Source: Pontederia crassipes
Taxonomy: Eukaryota > Streptophyta > Magnoliopsida > Commelinales > Pontederiaceae
Assembly: GCA_030549335.1 (NCBI GenBank)
Contig: CM060194.1
Span: forward strand, 72,266,077 to 72,330,076
Reading direction: 5' to 3'
DNA length: 64,000 nucleotides
In this document: one piece after another, positions 1 through 13,550 of the stretch
Layout of the letters: every line of letters begins with the position of its first letter
Position numbering within the stretch: position 1 is the first letter of the stretch
The notes under the pieces: model-generated
What the model was told of the DNA's origin: nothing
The model's database searches: none
What the model saw: the letters and a program-made list of their open reading frames with translations, nothing else
Translations under genes and position numbers: made by a program

Positions 1-1379
1 ATCCCAGAAAGTAAATCGTGGGCGTTCTCCCAGAATTCTGGCCTTAGGAGATCTGAAATCTGTATTCAAATGAAAGATTAACTAAAAAAAGAGTTGATTT
101 TGCAAATTATTTCATAGGCATAGGTAATAATTGCATATTTTCGGTATATAAAAGATTCTAGCTCTACCACAATAATTGCATGAATTCTACCACAATTATT
201 TAGCCTTCATCATAAATAGCACAACAAGAATATTTTAGTAGTTTCCTTTACAAGGAATCTTTCATGAATCTTCCTTTTGAGTGTCAAGTAGACCACTAAG
301 CCGGTTTTGCATTAAAAATATAGCCCAATTGCACTGAGCAGTCAAATGCAAACATCAATTCCAAGTACTATTTAAGTTTTGGGGGTTACTTGTGTTCCTC
401 CTATTTGAACATGACAGCCAGCCACATGGGTGAGAGTATTGGCGTGAGCGTGACCACCTACAGATGCCTCACCACCTCCGTTCCACTCAATGCCAATGGT
501 AAGTTAACCATATCACATTCACCTTTAAGAACAAGTAACCTCGCTCCATTTGGTAACAACTATTGCAGTGTTGCTGGTGACTAGTGAGCCAGCGACGATA
601 GCTAGATACCTTGTTTGAAGAATCTTGACGCACGTTTTTTTCCAAAAGTAATTAGATTATGATACTCTATAATGTAATATGATTAAATAATCAATTTAAT
701 TAGGAAGTTTCAGCTTAGTTGTCGTTTGATCGATGGGCAATGGTTCTACGTTTATTATTTAACTTTTTTTTTTGCTGATAGTCTAATACAAATATGGTAG
801 TATTTTGTGGTTTTGCATCTCCTCCGGTGATGATCTTGCGGTTGAGAGGGGATTATTACTCTTCCTTTTACCTTTTTATGATGCTCTTCTTTGATGCATT
901 AGATCCCCACCTCAAATTAATATACGGATGCAAGTTAAAAAGGGAAAGAAAATAAGCAAACATTCTCTAATTAATAGATACCAATACACACCAACTTTTT
1001 CAACTTTGAATCAGGTGCTGTTAAAAGATCTATGGTTCTCCCAAAGTGCCAATTCCCAGTCAAGGTGATTAGATACCTAATTTAAAGGAAGAAAAAAAAA
1101 ATCGAGAAAATGACTTGACACCTCATCGCAAAAAACAAAAAAAAAACAAGGAGCAAATCATTATCATTGGCAAGCAAGTTGCATCATGGAGAATGAATGC
1201 CATATAAAGAAATGAAGCACCAAACAATGGTAATGCCACGAATCATGTAGATAACTTTTATTTGTGCTTTTACGTGCGGCTGGTCCCGTTCCCCCTCTCT
1301 GACGCAACGGACGTTCATATTCTTGGCGGCATTTCGACGAACACCCCTGACTCGACCCAACCACCTAGACATGAATGAT
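1..1379. other. A+T-rich flank, no supported gene
   Basis: Mostly A+T-rich non-coding sequence. One patch (418-500) has a splice-acceptor-like CAG just upstream and a GTAAGT donor-like string at about 501, with an open frame between them (reading through ESIGVSVTTYRCLTTSV). It could be an internal exon of a host gene, but I recognise no family and see no partner exon. A second G+C-richer patch (1265-1370) lies against the hAT-type MITE and is open on the minus strand for about 60 codons, also unrecognised. Neither is strong enough to call a gene. Confidence 0.5.
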
Positions 1380-1874
1380 TAGGGATGTTCACGGATCGGA
1401 TTTAACCCGACCCAACCCCGGATCCGTCCCGACCCGTCCGATTTTGATCGGGTCGGGTCACCCCATTTTTAAGGTCGGATCCGATCCGTTGGGTTGGATC
1501 GGGTCGGTGGTCGGGTTATCCGGCCACCATTTTTTCTTTTTTTTTTTAATTTTTTCTTACTTTTATCTATTATTTAACATAAAAATATTATATAATATTT
1601 ATTTAAAAAGCATAAAATAACTTATTTAATATTTAAACATTATTTTACACATTTATAATATTTTATTTTAATATTTTTATACTTTTTATACATAATATAA
1701 GCTAAAAACTAAAAAAATTTAAAAAAATAAAAAAAACTGGGTCTTCGAATCGGATCGGATTGGATTGACTCGGGTCGGAAAATTTCGACCCGTACCTATA
1801 CCCGACCCGACCGTGGTCGAGATCGGATCGGATCGTCGGATTCACGGGTCGACCCGACCTGCTGAACATCCCTA
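1380..1874. mobile_element. hAT-type MITE, 495 bp
   Basis: A short non-autonomous DNA transposon. Its perfect 12-bp terminal inverted repeats are TAGGGATGTTCA (1380-1391) and TGAACATCCCTA (1863-1874). The flanks are an 8-bp target duplication with one mismatch, TGAATGAT (1372-1379) and CGAATGAT (1875-1882). An 8-bp duplication with TAGGG-type ends is characteristic of the hAT superfamily. The subterminal 100 bp on each side are rich in GGGTCGG/CCGACCC and GGATCGGAT motifs, while the core is A+T-rich. It has no coding capacity, and the 81-codon open frame over the left end is incidental. Confidence 0.88.
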
Positions 1875-3759
1875 CGAATGATGCAGCCAGACAGACCTGC
1901 AGCAAATTTATTCATATGGAAGACATCGCAGTGAAAACCGAGACAGAAAGAAAAATATATGGAAACTTTCAACCGGTTCATCTCGTTTTTTACAAAAAAA
2001 GTAAGTTTTAATATCAAATTGGATCGGACGGATTCAACCGGTCCCAACGGCTTCTCAAAGGGCACGTTTTGCACGTTTGGATAGTTGTAGGTAACAAGAT
2101 TTTCCCCAGAAGAAAAAGACTTTTTTGAATTTCATCTTTCAAGACGTTTACTTTCTATGTTTAGTTAAGAGAAATGTTATATCCTTCTAAATGTGATCAG
2201 CCTAATAATCCTTCTTAGAACAGGAAGATGACAAGTGTCACTGACAATTTATTTCTAAAGACTGAGTGTACTTCTGTATCTCTCTCACGTGAAACACTCT
2301 CGTTTTTTCAGATTATATTATCTTCCTCCCTTTCTCTATCTCACCCCACTGTTCTCATTCTTTTTCATCTTTTTTTTTTACCTTCTGATGCCCATGCCAT
2401 TTGCCCTTTGGAATGGAAGTAAATGATGATTTATTTGGAGCACAACAATAAAAATATACTGGATTAAACTTTTGAGAGATTTTTTTATACGCTTTAATTT
2501 TTTTTCTTGTTGTCCTTTTTTCATTGTGATTTGATTTTTGCTTACTGCATGTTTAGATGTAACTACTGATTTTTCCTCTTAAATATTAATACACTCTCTA
2601 GTTACTCTTTATTTTTCAGTAAGGTTGATTTTGTAAAATACATTTATTTTTCAGATACTATTAATTTTTTTGTGTGTCAAACGAGGTTTGAGCCCTAGTT
2701 TCTAAGAATTTTTTGGTAAACAGGTTCCACAGATTTGATTCTAATATTTCTTTTGTTATGTTCTTGAAACATTTTTTCCGTCTGATTTCAATATGGTAAG
2801 TGTACGAGCTATACAATAAGGTTGGGCAGATATATATTCATAGAGTTAATTTTACTTAATGTGAAAATTTGCCATTCATATTTTTTATTTGAATATTTTT
2901 TTAATGAAATTTAACCACTATTTTTTAGCATAATTTACTTACTGTGAAATTTTGTCATTATTTGAACATCAAAGTTTCGACCAAAAAAATTTAATGGCTA
3001 ATGACGATGGTCTTATTTTTTTTTTTATGAGCCTAATGATAAAATAATTATTCTATATGAGCACGATGGAATTGGATTTAATCTTAATAAGCTAACCTAG
3101 GTGAGTTTTGTTATTCTTTTGATGAAAATGTATTTAAGATTTCATATAACAATATATATAGTGATTCAGCTAATTATGAATTTATATCTTTAATTATTTC
3201 ATTTTGTAGTATTTAGTCATTCTTTTTTATTTGTAAAAAAAAATCACCAAAAATAGACGCAATAATGGAAAAGGAAAAAACATCAAATTCAGGCACAGTA
3301 AAAAAACACAATAAAGTAAAAGAGCGTAAGAAAAAAATATTTAAAATGGTCCAATGGAAAAATTGAAGTAGTATAAAGTAAATAAAAAATACAACTTGAT
3401 ATATTAAATGTGACAACATAAAAAATAATATTTAGTTTATTGATCAGTGAGTACTGGGGTGAGAAGAAAAAAGCGAAAGAGAAAAGGGTATATTATGAAA
3501 TAAAAAAAGAATATATTTTAAGTAATATATTGACCTGAAAAAGCATCTCAATCTTGCCATTTGTCGTGGTCACATTCTTGGGAGGATTATTAGACAGATG
3601 AAGTTAAAGGATATAGTATCTAATATTCTAATGCCCGGTCTAGTTGAAAAAAAAAGATAAATTGAAACCGAAAAAGAAGAAAAAAGAAGAGAGAGAAAAT
3701 ATAAAAAAGAAATTTAGTTTAAAATAAATCAGATCTGAATAGTTTGTTTCTGATCAAAA
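1875..3759. other. A+T-rich spacer, nothing recognised
   Basis: Low-complexity A+T-rich sequence with poly-T and poly-A runs and no open frame that resembles a protein family. The short frames at 2228-2422 and 3213-3419 are T/F/L/S-rich and look like chance frames in pyrimidine-rich DNA. I see no RNA gene or terminal-repeat structure. Confidence 0.55.
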
Positions 3760-5848
3760 CTCTGAATCTCCTCCTATAAATATGAGGTCAAATCAAAGTA
3801 ATCTACCTCTTTTTCTTTCTATAAGTCGGCCCTAATTTTTCTCCCATACCTCTCATTCCTCTCTCGCTCTTCCATGCATCGAATGGCTGCCACCCAACAA
3901 GAGAGAGGCCAAAGAATTTGGGCATGAATGACGCACATTTGAATAAAAAAGAACAACATGAGGATGAAGAAGAAGATAAGGAACGTGAAGTTTCAATAAA
4001 ATTTCATAAAGATATGAAACTAGGATAGATTCGTCGTACAATCTTGATTTTAGATTTGAAACGTACTCTAATTGATCCTTAATTACAATACCATGATTTA
4101 TGATGATTATTGATGTCGGCCATCGCCGAAAAGATGATCGGAACGCGTACTGCACGCCACGCAATTTCTGCGAAATAGAATCTTGGCTCGAGTTCTCTAC
4201 AACCCGGTCTGCACGCCGACGCTCCCCGAGCTCTACAACCATACGAACCCAACTTGGATTGAGAATGACCCGGCCCGAGTTCCACGCACGACGAAAATGT
4301 CATGCGCGATGGTTGCCTCGACTCAACAACGACCCAATCCGGCCCATATGTAACTCGAACTTGGTCCAAGTTTAACACAAATTTTCGAGCACGATGTCCT
4401 ATGAACTTGGCCCGAGTTTCACTCTACTCGGCTCGAGTTCTAATGTTGTTTATATGATTTCTATAATCTTTTGATCCCTGATTCATGTGATTAATCCTGA
4501 TCTAAGTCATGATAATGATTATGTGATTTATACCTTTACTAATGATGATGACTTACATGACACATGATTTTATGATCTTATTCCGATGACTTAATTTATA
4601 TTCAATCATATGAATGATGACACCAATTCATATTCATCAATGTTGATCGATTTATTATGATGATGATTAAGATAATTATACACATCTGATTTCTCTCCAT
4701 AATCCTATATTGTAGCTCCGATTAAGTCTTATATAATGATGATTAGGATCGTCATTGGTCCTTTCTTATGATGATCAAATCTTGATCATGATCCTTATGT
4801 TTTAAAAAAGATAAATTAAAAGTTACAAGATAAAAGATGAAAAATATTAAATGAAGAGCCCTTTTTATGATGGATTGGTGACGATCAGGTAAGGCTGACT
4901 ACGATCAGTTATGAGCTGACTTTGTCAGTTATAATGATAATGAACGGGTTGAAGCAGACCTCCCCGTGGGTTGAAATATACCCCACAATAAGTCAAAAAT
5001 GAATAATAAGATGAAGAAGAAGATGAAGCATATTAATAATGAAATCTCTGTATGATGATTAGTGGGTCTTGTCATTCTTATGATAATCTTTTTATGATCT
5101 TTTGATCTATTTTTAATATGATTTAACGAATATGATTCAATTCATGATTATCTGTGTTCGCACAATGATTCATCATAATTCTTTATATGATAATGATCAC
5201 ATAATGATGATAATCGACGTTTGTCATTTTTTATGACTTATTATGATTTATCTTGATATGTGATCTTACGATATCAAGAAGATGACATGATTTATGAAAT
5301 TCTTATGATTTTAATGATTTCCTATTCATATGATATATTACAAGAATTCTTTTATTTATATCATGATGATGTATATTTTCTTTCTATGATGAAGATGTTC
5401 TTACTATTCTTGTCTAGTATTATAATTTTATAATTGGCTTTACTTTACTTTTGCAAAACTCATAGGGAGGTTTCTCCCCTACAACTTCTTAAATGCAAGA
5501 CAAGATCTAATGATGAAGGTGGCTAACGGTGACAGATCAAGCTTATGATGGCAACACATAGGTGTCCCGAGTCTTTCTATTTATGTCTTAATCCTCTTAT
5601 CAGGAGGATGTATTAGATGAGTTTTCTTAGGACTCATACGATGAATATTTCATTAGTCTTTTGCATATTTTATGATAATGTTATCCGCATATTATCACAT
5701 ATTCATGATGTCTTTGTTCCGCATATGATGTTGTTCTTAGTTGACCAGTCAAAGTTTTTTTTATCAATACGATGTATACGTAAGGATGACATGTAGCGTC
5801 TTTGAAGCGTATTCTGTCATGTGACGGAGGCGATTTAGGAGCGTTACA
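3760..5848 (+). mobile_element. LTR-like segment (Ty3/gypsy, plus orientation), left end unresolved
   Basis: The right end (about 5815-5848) reads CATGTGACGGAGGCGATTT, a TAGGAGC step, then GTTACA. This matches the 3' ends of the two long gypsy LTRs elsewhere in the window when those are read on their own (minus) strand. A TATA-like TATAAATA at about 3776-3783 followed by a pyrimidine-rich leader fits an LTR promoter in plus orientation. Inside are repeated CTTGG-CCGAGTT motifs (4180-4440) and a long ATGATGATT-rich tract. No primer-binding site follows 5848 and no second LTR was found, so a solo or truncated LTR is likeliest. The true start may lie up to some hundred bases left of 3760. Confidence 0.5.
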
Positions 5849-7838
<1,990 letters not shown>

Positions 7839-9049
7839 AAATATGTAACGCCCCCAAATCTATCTCCGTCACGTGGCGAAGATCAACCCGGGTATAGATT
7901 TAGGGGCTACGATATGCTATCTTGATATATTAGTTATGCTATGACTTTGACCATCATATTGATCATATCTCAGTCAAGAATCGAGACACGTCAGTGAAAG
8001 AAAGAATAAAAGAAAAAAAATAACTTTAATTGCGAAAGTTTAAAAGTGACTATATCATCTTTAGGAAATAAAATGAAGCTCTACACCATGAATTTATAAA
8101 TGTGGAAGGAAAAGAAATCTAATAAGGAATATAGTAAGCCTTGTAGTTCATGTGCTTTCTTATCATTAGAGTTTTGTCACCACACACCTACTCCACATCG
8201 TCACTGATCTGGTCTTGTGAAAATCTTCTTCTATAAGCTTTACAGCATAGTGGGGAACCACATGATATACAATGCATAACATGAATAGAATAATCAGAAG
8301 TAAATAATCATGTTTAATTTGAATGTGAAAAGGATAACATGACAGTATCATAGATCATAATAAGAGATGAATAAGATGATATCATAAATCATGAGAATCA
8401 AATGATGCTTAATAAACTTGAAATCATGAAATATTTCGAAATCATGACGATAACTTGACTTGATTTCATCATGCTTCTTGATCTTGGTTTATTATTAGAA
8501 TCAGGGTGACTTTAGGTGTTTTTAATTTTTGGGGTATGCCGAGCAAATGATACAGCCTTGTGCAAGTCAATAGGTGATCAAACTATGACCAAAGGAGCGA
8601 CCCTGATCATGAAGCACTTAGCTTGGATTAGCAACCCATTATTAGTCTTCTATCTGATCTTATTAATCACTTTGAGATCTCTTGATTTATTATTCATCAT
8701 GATAGGGGATGAAAAGAATCAATAGTAGAGTAAATCATCTTATGAGTTTATATCATGAATCAAGGGTGGACTATGAACAAATCAGATAGCATTAATTCAG
8801 TCATCATTATGATAGGAATATGCAAGATTCAAATCAGAATCAACAATCATTGGTAAACATGATAAAAAGAAGATAACTGGAAATCGGTCAATCGGTTCTA
8901 GGGAACGGTCGATCGGTAGGCTTTGGGTCGATCGATCGGTCTGCTTGGATCGGTCGACCGATGGGTTTAACAAATCTAACTCGAGGATGGACGGATCGAT
9001 TGATCCGTTCTATTGAACGATTGACCAGTCGGCTGGTAACACTACAAGA

Positions 9050-11060
9050 AAATTGACGATTAGCGACGCCATGTAACGCCTCAAAAGTGTGTGACGCTAT
9101 AAAGACGCCATTAGCGCCTCCATTGCGCTTCTTTAGTGTCACCAGAATCAAACGCCACTTGCCTCTCAATAGCGTCTTCCTAGCTACTCAGAGAGTTGAC
9201 GTTAAAAGTAGCGCAATCGAGACGCTACGTAGACGTTATTATTTCCCGCCAGAAATCGCAAATGCGCGGCAGTACCTAGCGCCGTTATGGCGTCGACAAC
9301 GTTAGATGCGAAACTAGCGTCGCATGTATGAAGACTATAAAGCGACGCTACATGGCGTTTCAATCGAAAGAGACGCTACAATATATATTTAAACACTATA
9401 TTATATATACTATATGTCAATCAATAAATTCATTAAATATTATATTAGTATTAATTACACGATTATCAACATATTATAAATAGCATAATATCAACATATA
9501 GATGTATTAATTACACGATTATATATATATATATATATATGTATTTTTACATGATAAGAGTGTTCCTAAATACATAAATTTTTTCCTATATTATCTATGT
9601 TATCTATACATATAATATATATAATATCTTTATTATGCATATATCTTAATTATACGTCTTCTTAGCTATTCAGCGGGTTGACGTTAACTCTCTAACGTTG
9701 TAATCGAGACGCTACGTAGACGCTATTATTTTGCGCCACTATTCTTAATGCGCGGCAGCACCTAGCGCCGTTTTGTCGTCGATCACTTTAGACGCGACAC
9801 TAGCGTCTCATGTCTGAAGACTGTGAAGCGACGCTATATGACGTCTCAAACAAAGGAGAAGCTAATGAGACACTACTGTATATATTTAAACACTATATTA
9901 TATATACTATATGTCGATCAATAAATTCATTAAATATTATATTAGCATTAAGTACACGATTATAAACATATTATCAATAGCATAATATCAACATATATAT
10001 GTATTAATTACACGATTATATATATATGTATTTTTACATGATAAGAGTGTTCTTAAATATATAATTTTTTACCTATATTATTTATGTTATGTATACATAT
10101 AATATATATAATATCTTAATTATACATATATTATTATTATATACTTAATCATGAAATTACGATGGTTGATTAAGTGAGTGATATGTTAGCATCACACTAG
10201 ACACACAATAGCGTCCACCTAGCGTTTAACGAGCACCGAAGCTATTGTCGACGCTATGATGACATCATGAGCGTCTCTCTAACGTCGCATGTTCGAGACG
10301 TCATATTGTTTTAGACGCTAGTTCGGCGCTACGGAGTCGCTAAATGAATCTAGCGACTCAATGGCGTCTGTATTGCGCCTCCTAAGCTGACTTTTTACCC
10401 CTCGCTCAATCGGGTACATATAGACATATAAATACGCATATATGCTGATACCTATATATAATAAGTGCATATATACATATTATTATAACCTAATCTGACA
10501 CATATAAACAAATACACACACATATATATATATATATATATTCACTTCAAATACGCATACATATACATGTTATCTATATATATATGACTCGCACATGTAT
10601 AGACATATACATACACATTTATATTTATAATACATATAGACGAAACACATTGTTGTAACTTAATCTCTCACACGTAGACATATATATACGTACACATATA
10701 TGACATATGTATATATATACACACAATTGTGTTATATACACATATACATACATATTTATAATTTTGTATACATACATGATAGATTATCGGAAGAAAATAA
10801 AACAACTGGAACCGAGCATAATGCGATGAGAGATTACATTGATAAATAAAATTACATACATACTAAAAAAATTTGAAAAAACTTTTATTGAGCATCTCAA
10901 TGGCGTCGCGATATTGAGACGCTACACAATTGCGACGCCCTGACGACGCGATGGTGTCACTACATTGTCTTAGCGACACATTAGCTTCTCTATAGCGCCG
11001 CGCTAGCCGAATTGTGACAGTTTCGACGCCTACATGGCGTCTACGTACGCTAAAAATTAC
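9050..11060. repeat. CACTA left subterminal repeat region
   Basis: Blocks dense in AGCGTC, GACGCT and GCGACGC in both orientations (9050-9370, 9690-9860, 10200-10400, 10890-11060) alternate with A+T-rich spacers of TATA-type simple sequence. Short motif arrays in both orientations near each end are the known transposase-binding regions of CACTA elements. The same motif set recurs at the right end (27180-27615). Short open frames here (8888-9169 minus, 9087-9305 plus) are repeat translations. Confidence 0.85.
9173..10137 (+). repeat. Tandem duplication, period about 482 bp, inside the CACTA 5' end
   Basis: The unit at 9173-9654 repeats at 9655-10137. Landmarks such as GTTGACGTT, GAGACGCTACGTAGACG, ATGCGCGGCAG and TACATGATAAGAGTGTTC recur at a constant offset of about 482. 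The copies differ by scattered substitutions and short indels, so this is an old duplication. It doubles part of the subterminal motif array. Confidence 0.85.
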
Positions 11061-11099
11061 TTAAATCCCTAACCCCTCTTCTTCATTTTCACTTTTACT

Positions 11100-11640
11100 G
11101 TTTACCATTTACCATCGCCCGACGCCCGACCTCCGACGCGCCCCAATGCCCGACCTCCGGCGCCCGTCGCCCGACGCCCGACCTCCGACGCCCGACTTCT
11201 GACGCCCTCCACTGCCGCCTCCGGCCTTCGCCCGAGGTCCGACGCCCGACGACCGCCCTCCACCGCCGCCTCCGCCCTCTGCATTCGACCGCCCTCCACC
11301 GCCGCCCTCTGCATTCGCCGCCACCTCCTCCTCCTCCGCCCTCCCTGACGGTTCGTCTCCGCCACGGTTCGCCTCCGTCGCGATTCGCCTCCACCGCCGT
11401 CCGTCGCGTCCTCCGCGGCCTCGTCCGTCCTCCACTCTTCGCCTCCGCCGCCCTCCGCCTCCACCGCCGCCCGTCGCGTCCACCGCCGCCTCGTCCGCCC
11501 TCCGCCGCGTCCTCCCTCCACCGCCGCCGACGTCCTCCACCGCCGCCTCGTCAGCCCTCCACCGCCGCTGACGTCCTTCATCGCCGCCACTGCCCACCAC
11601 CTCTACCGCCGTCTCGGCCGCCCTCCGCCCTTCGTCGAAG
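11100..11640. repeat. G+C-rich imperfect minisatellite
   Basis: A sharply bounded C/G-rich block made of CGCCCGACCTCCGACG-like units (11112-11260) passing into CCGCCGCCTC/CCACCGCC units (11260-11640), in otherwise A+T-rich DNA. It sits in the 5' part of the CACTA element, upstream of the transposase. Long open frames on the minus strand (three overlapping, up to 163 codons) are Arg/Gly/Ala low-complexity translations with no domain and run against the gene direction, so I do not call them genes. It may belong to the element's promoter or 5' leader. Confidence 0.8.
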
Positions 11641-12063
11641 GTACTAGCCCGCCACCATGTAAATTAAGTTAATTATTAATGCATGAAGTTAAATTAAGTT
11701 AATTATTCATGTTAAGTTAAGTATTACTTATTCATGTTATTATCATGTTAAATTAAGTAGTACTTAAGTGAATTATCATCTCTTTGGTTCAAGTTAGTAT
11801 TACTTACTAAGTATAATATTAAGTATCATCTCTTAGGAATTAAGTTAAGTATTACTTAAGTTAAGTATTACTTATTCATGTTATGAATTAACTTAAGTAG
11901 TACTTAAGTTAATTATCATCTATTTGGATCAAGTTAATTAGTATTACTTATTAAGTATTACTTAAGTTAAGTTAACTTATGTTAATTGTTAAGTTAACTT
12001 ATGAAGTAATTCATGTACTTAAGTTAAGTATTACTTATTCATGTTATGAATTAAGTTAAGTAT
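11641..12063. repeat. TTAAGT-rich degenerate repeat tract
   Basis: Built of irregular repeats of TTAAGTTAAGTATTACTT, TTATTCATGTTA and AATTATCATCT. It lies between the G+C-rich block and the transposase and has no coding potential. It is probably an intron or leader of the CACTA transposase transcript. Confidence 0.6.
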
Positions 12064-12122
12064 TACTTGAAACATGTGATTTTGGACTTAATTCGTAAGT
12101 TCAAAATCACACGTTTCAAGTA
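12064..12122. repeat. 26-bp inverted repeat (hairpin) upstream of the transposase
   Basis: Arms 12064-12089 and 12097-12122 are inverted copies (24 of 26 positions) around a 7-bp loop AATTCGT. The left arm begins TACTTGAAACATGTGATTTT. It lies 42 bp before the first transposase ATG at 12164. In RNA it would form a stable stem-loop in the leader or at the intron end. Confidence 0.85.
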
Positions 12123-12163
12123 CAAGAAATTTCTTACTTGGCTTAATGTTCTCCGTTACAGAA

Positions 12164-13550
12164 ATGATAAAGCCAGATCGTAGTTGGATTCGTCGTTGGA
12201 AGGATAAACATGGCGTCATAACTGAAGAATATAAGGATGATGTTATGAATTCATTAATGTGGCATATCAAAATGTAGGTGTTGCTTCTTCATATGACGAA
12301 ATCTTATGTCCATGCCGGAAGTGCAAATGTTATCAGTGGAAAGTAATATATGATGTGCAGAAGGATTTATATTACAACGATTTCTTACTTACATACACCA
12401 ATTGGTTCTTTCATGGTGAAGAAAGATGGGCTAAAGAAACAAGTAATGTAGATACCGTTGTGGGCGACTCGAGCAATCCGTACAGGGACATGATACGAGA
12501 TGCAATGTTAGGAGAAAATGTTGGCGAAACATCGATTGAAGAAGACCCGAATCCTTCGGCTTCTAAGTTTTATAATCTTCTCGAAGAGGCAGATGAACCT
12601 TTATGGAATGGATGCGTGAAGAAAACTACACTTTCTGTAGTGGCACAACTAATAAATTTAAAATTAGAATTTAATATGACCGAAAGTTGTTTTAACTGGA
12701 TGCTTGCCATTATTAAGAGTATGCTTCCAGTTTTCGATAAATTATCGGAAAATTTTTACAAGCGTAAATGGTTGATGAGAGATTTAGGGTTGGAATATCA
12801 GAAGATTGATGCATGCTGCAATCATTGCATGTTGTACTACAAGGAAAATAACTCACTTATGAGTTGTTCTATTTGTGACGAGTCTAGATTCAAGCCGAAA
12901 AAGAATACTCAAAATTCAAAAAAAATGTGGCAAATGCAATATTTAGATACTTTCCGATTGTTCCAAGATTACAACGACTATTTCTTTCTGAAAAAATTGC
13001 ATCATTTATGAGGTGGCACAAAGAAGGGGCACGTGAAGATTCAAATTCAATTACACATCCTTCGGATGCAGAGGCATGGAGACAATTTGATGCACTTCAT
13101 CCGGATTTTTTTGCAGAATCACGCAATGTTAGATTAGGACTTTGCACCGATGGCTTCAACCCATTTGGCTCATCGAGTACTGCTTATTCATGTTGGCCTA
13201 TTTTTGTGACACCGTATAATTTGCCTCCAAGCATGTGTATGAGACGAGAGAATATATTACTTATCTATATCATCTCGGGTCCTCGATCTCCTCGTAAAAG
13301 TTTAGATGTTTACTTAAAACCTTTGATTGATGAACTCAAGATGTTGTGGGAGGATGGCGTAGTTACCTATGACAAATCTAAAAAGCAAAATCATTAATGT
13401 GGACCATAAGTGATTTTTCGGCATATAGAATGTTGAATGGTTGGAGTACAAAAGGAAAACTTGCTTGTCCCATATGTGGAAAGAATACGAAATCCTTTTA
13501 TTTAAAAAATTGTAGGAAAGTTTGCTGGTTTGATTGTCATAGGATGTTTC
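12164..13550 (+). pseudogene. CACTA TNP2 transposase, N-terminal part (frameshifted)
   Basis: This is the transposase that would recognise and mobilise the CACTA element's ends. The ATG at 12164 opens a frame containing DRSWIRRWKD, the start of the transposase-associated domain found at the head of plant TNP2 proteins. The frame shifts near 12257 and resumes with the zinc-binding stretch LCPCRKCKCYQWK and FFHGEE. The TNP2 core follows: LGLEYQKIDACCNHCMLYYK at about 12786-12845, another shift near 12925, then RYFPIVPRLQRLF, MRWHKEG, RNVRLGLCTDGFNPFG, YNLPPSMCM and LDVYLKPLIDELKMLWEDGV. A third shift near 13390 leads to MWTISDFSAYRMLNGWSTKG, then CPICGK and WFDCHRMF, where the solo LTR interrupts the codon series. 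Three frameshifts make it a pseudogene. Family assignment is firm. Confidence 0.92.

Noticed and set aside
3853-4378. Overlapping frames on both strands (up to 129 aa)
   Set aside because: They cover the promoter and leader part of an LTR-like segment, match no family, and overlap each other in opposite directions.
7844-7860. LTR pairing of 7844 with the LTR-like end at 5848 as one element
   Set aside because: They face opposite directions (the 5848 end is plus-oriented, the 7844 element minus-oriented), and 7844 pairs with 37525 by a perfect AAATA duplication.
8516-8725. 69-aa plus-strand frame
   Set aside because: It lies within the gypsy LTR and its counterpart in LTR 2 (about 32880-33070) is not preserved as a frame.
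11095-11600. Three overlapping minus-strand frames of 99-163 aa
   Set aside because: They are low-complexity Arg/Gly/Ala translations of a G+C-rich minisatellite in three frames at once, antisense to the CACTA genes and without any domain.
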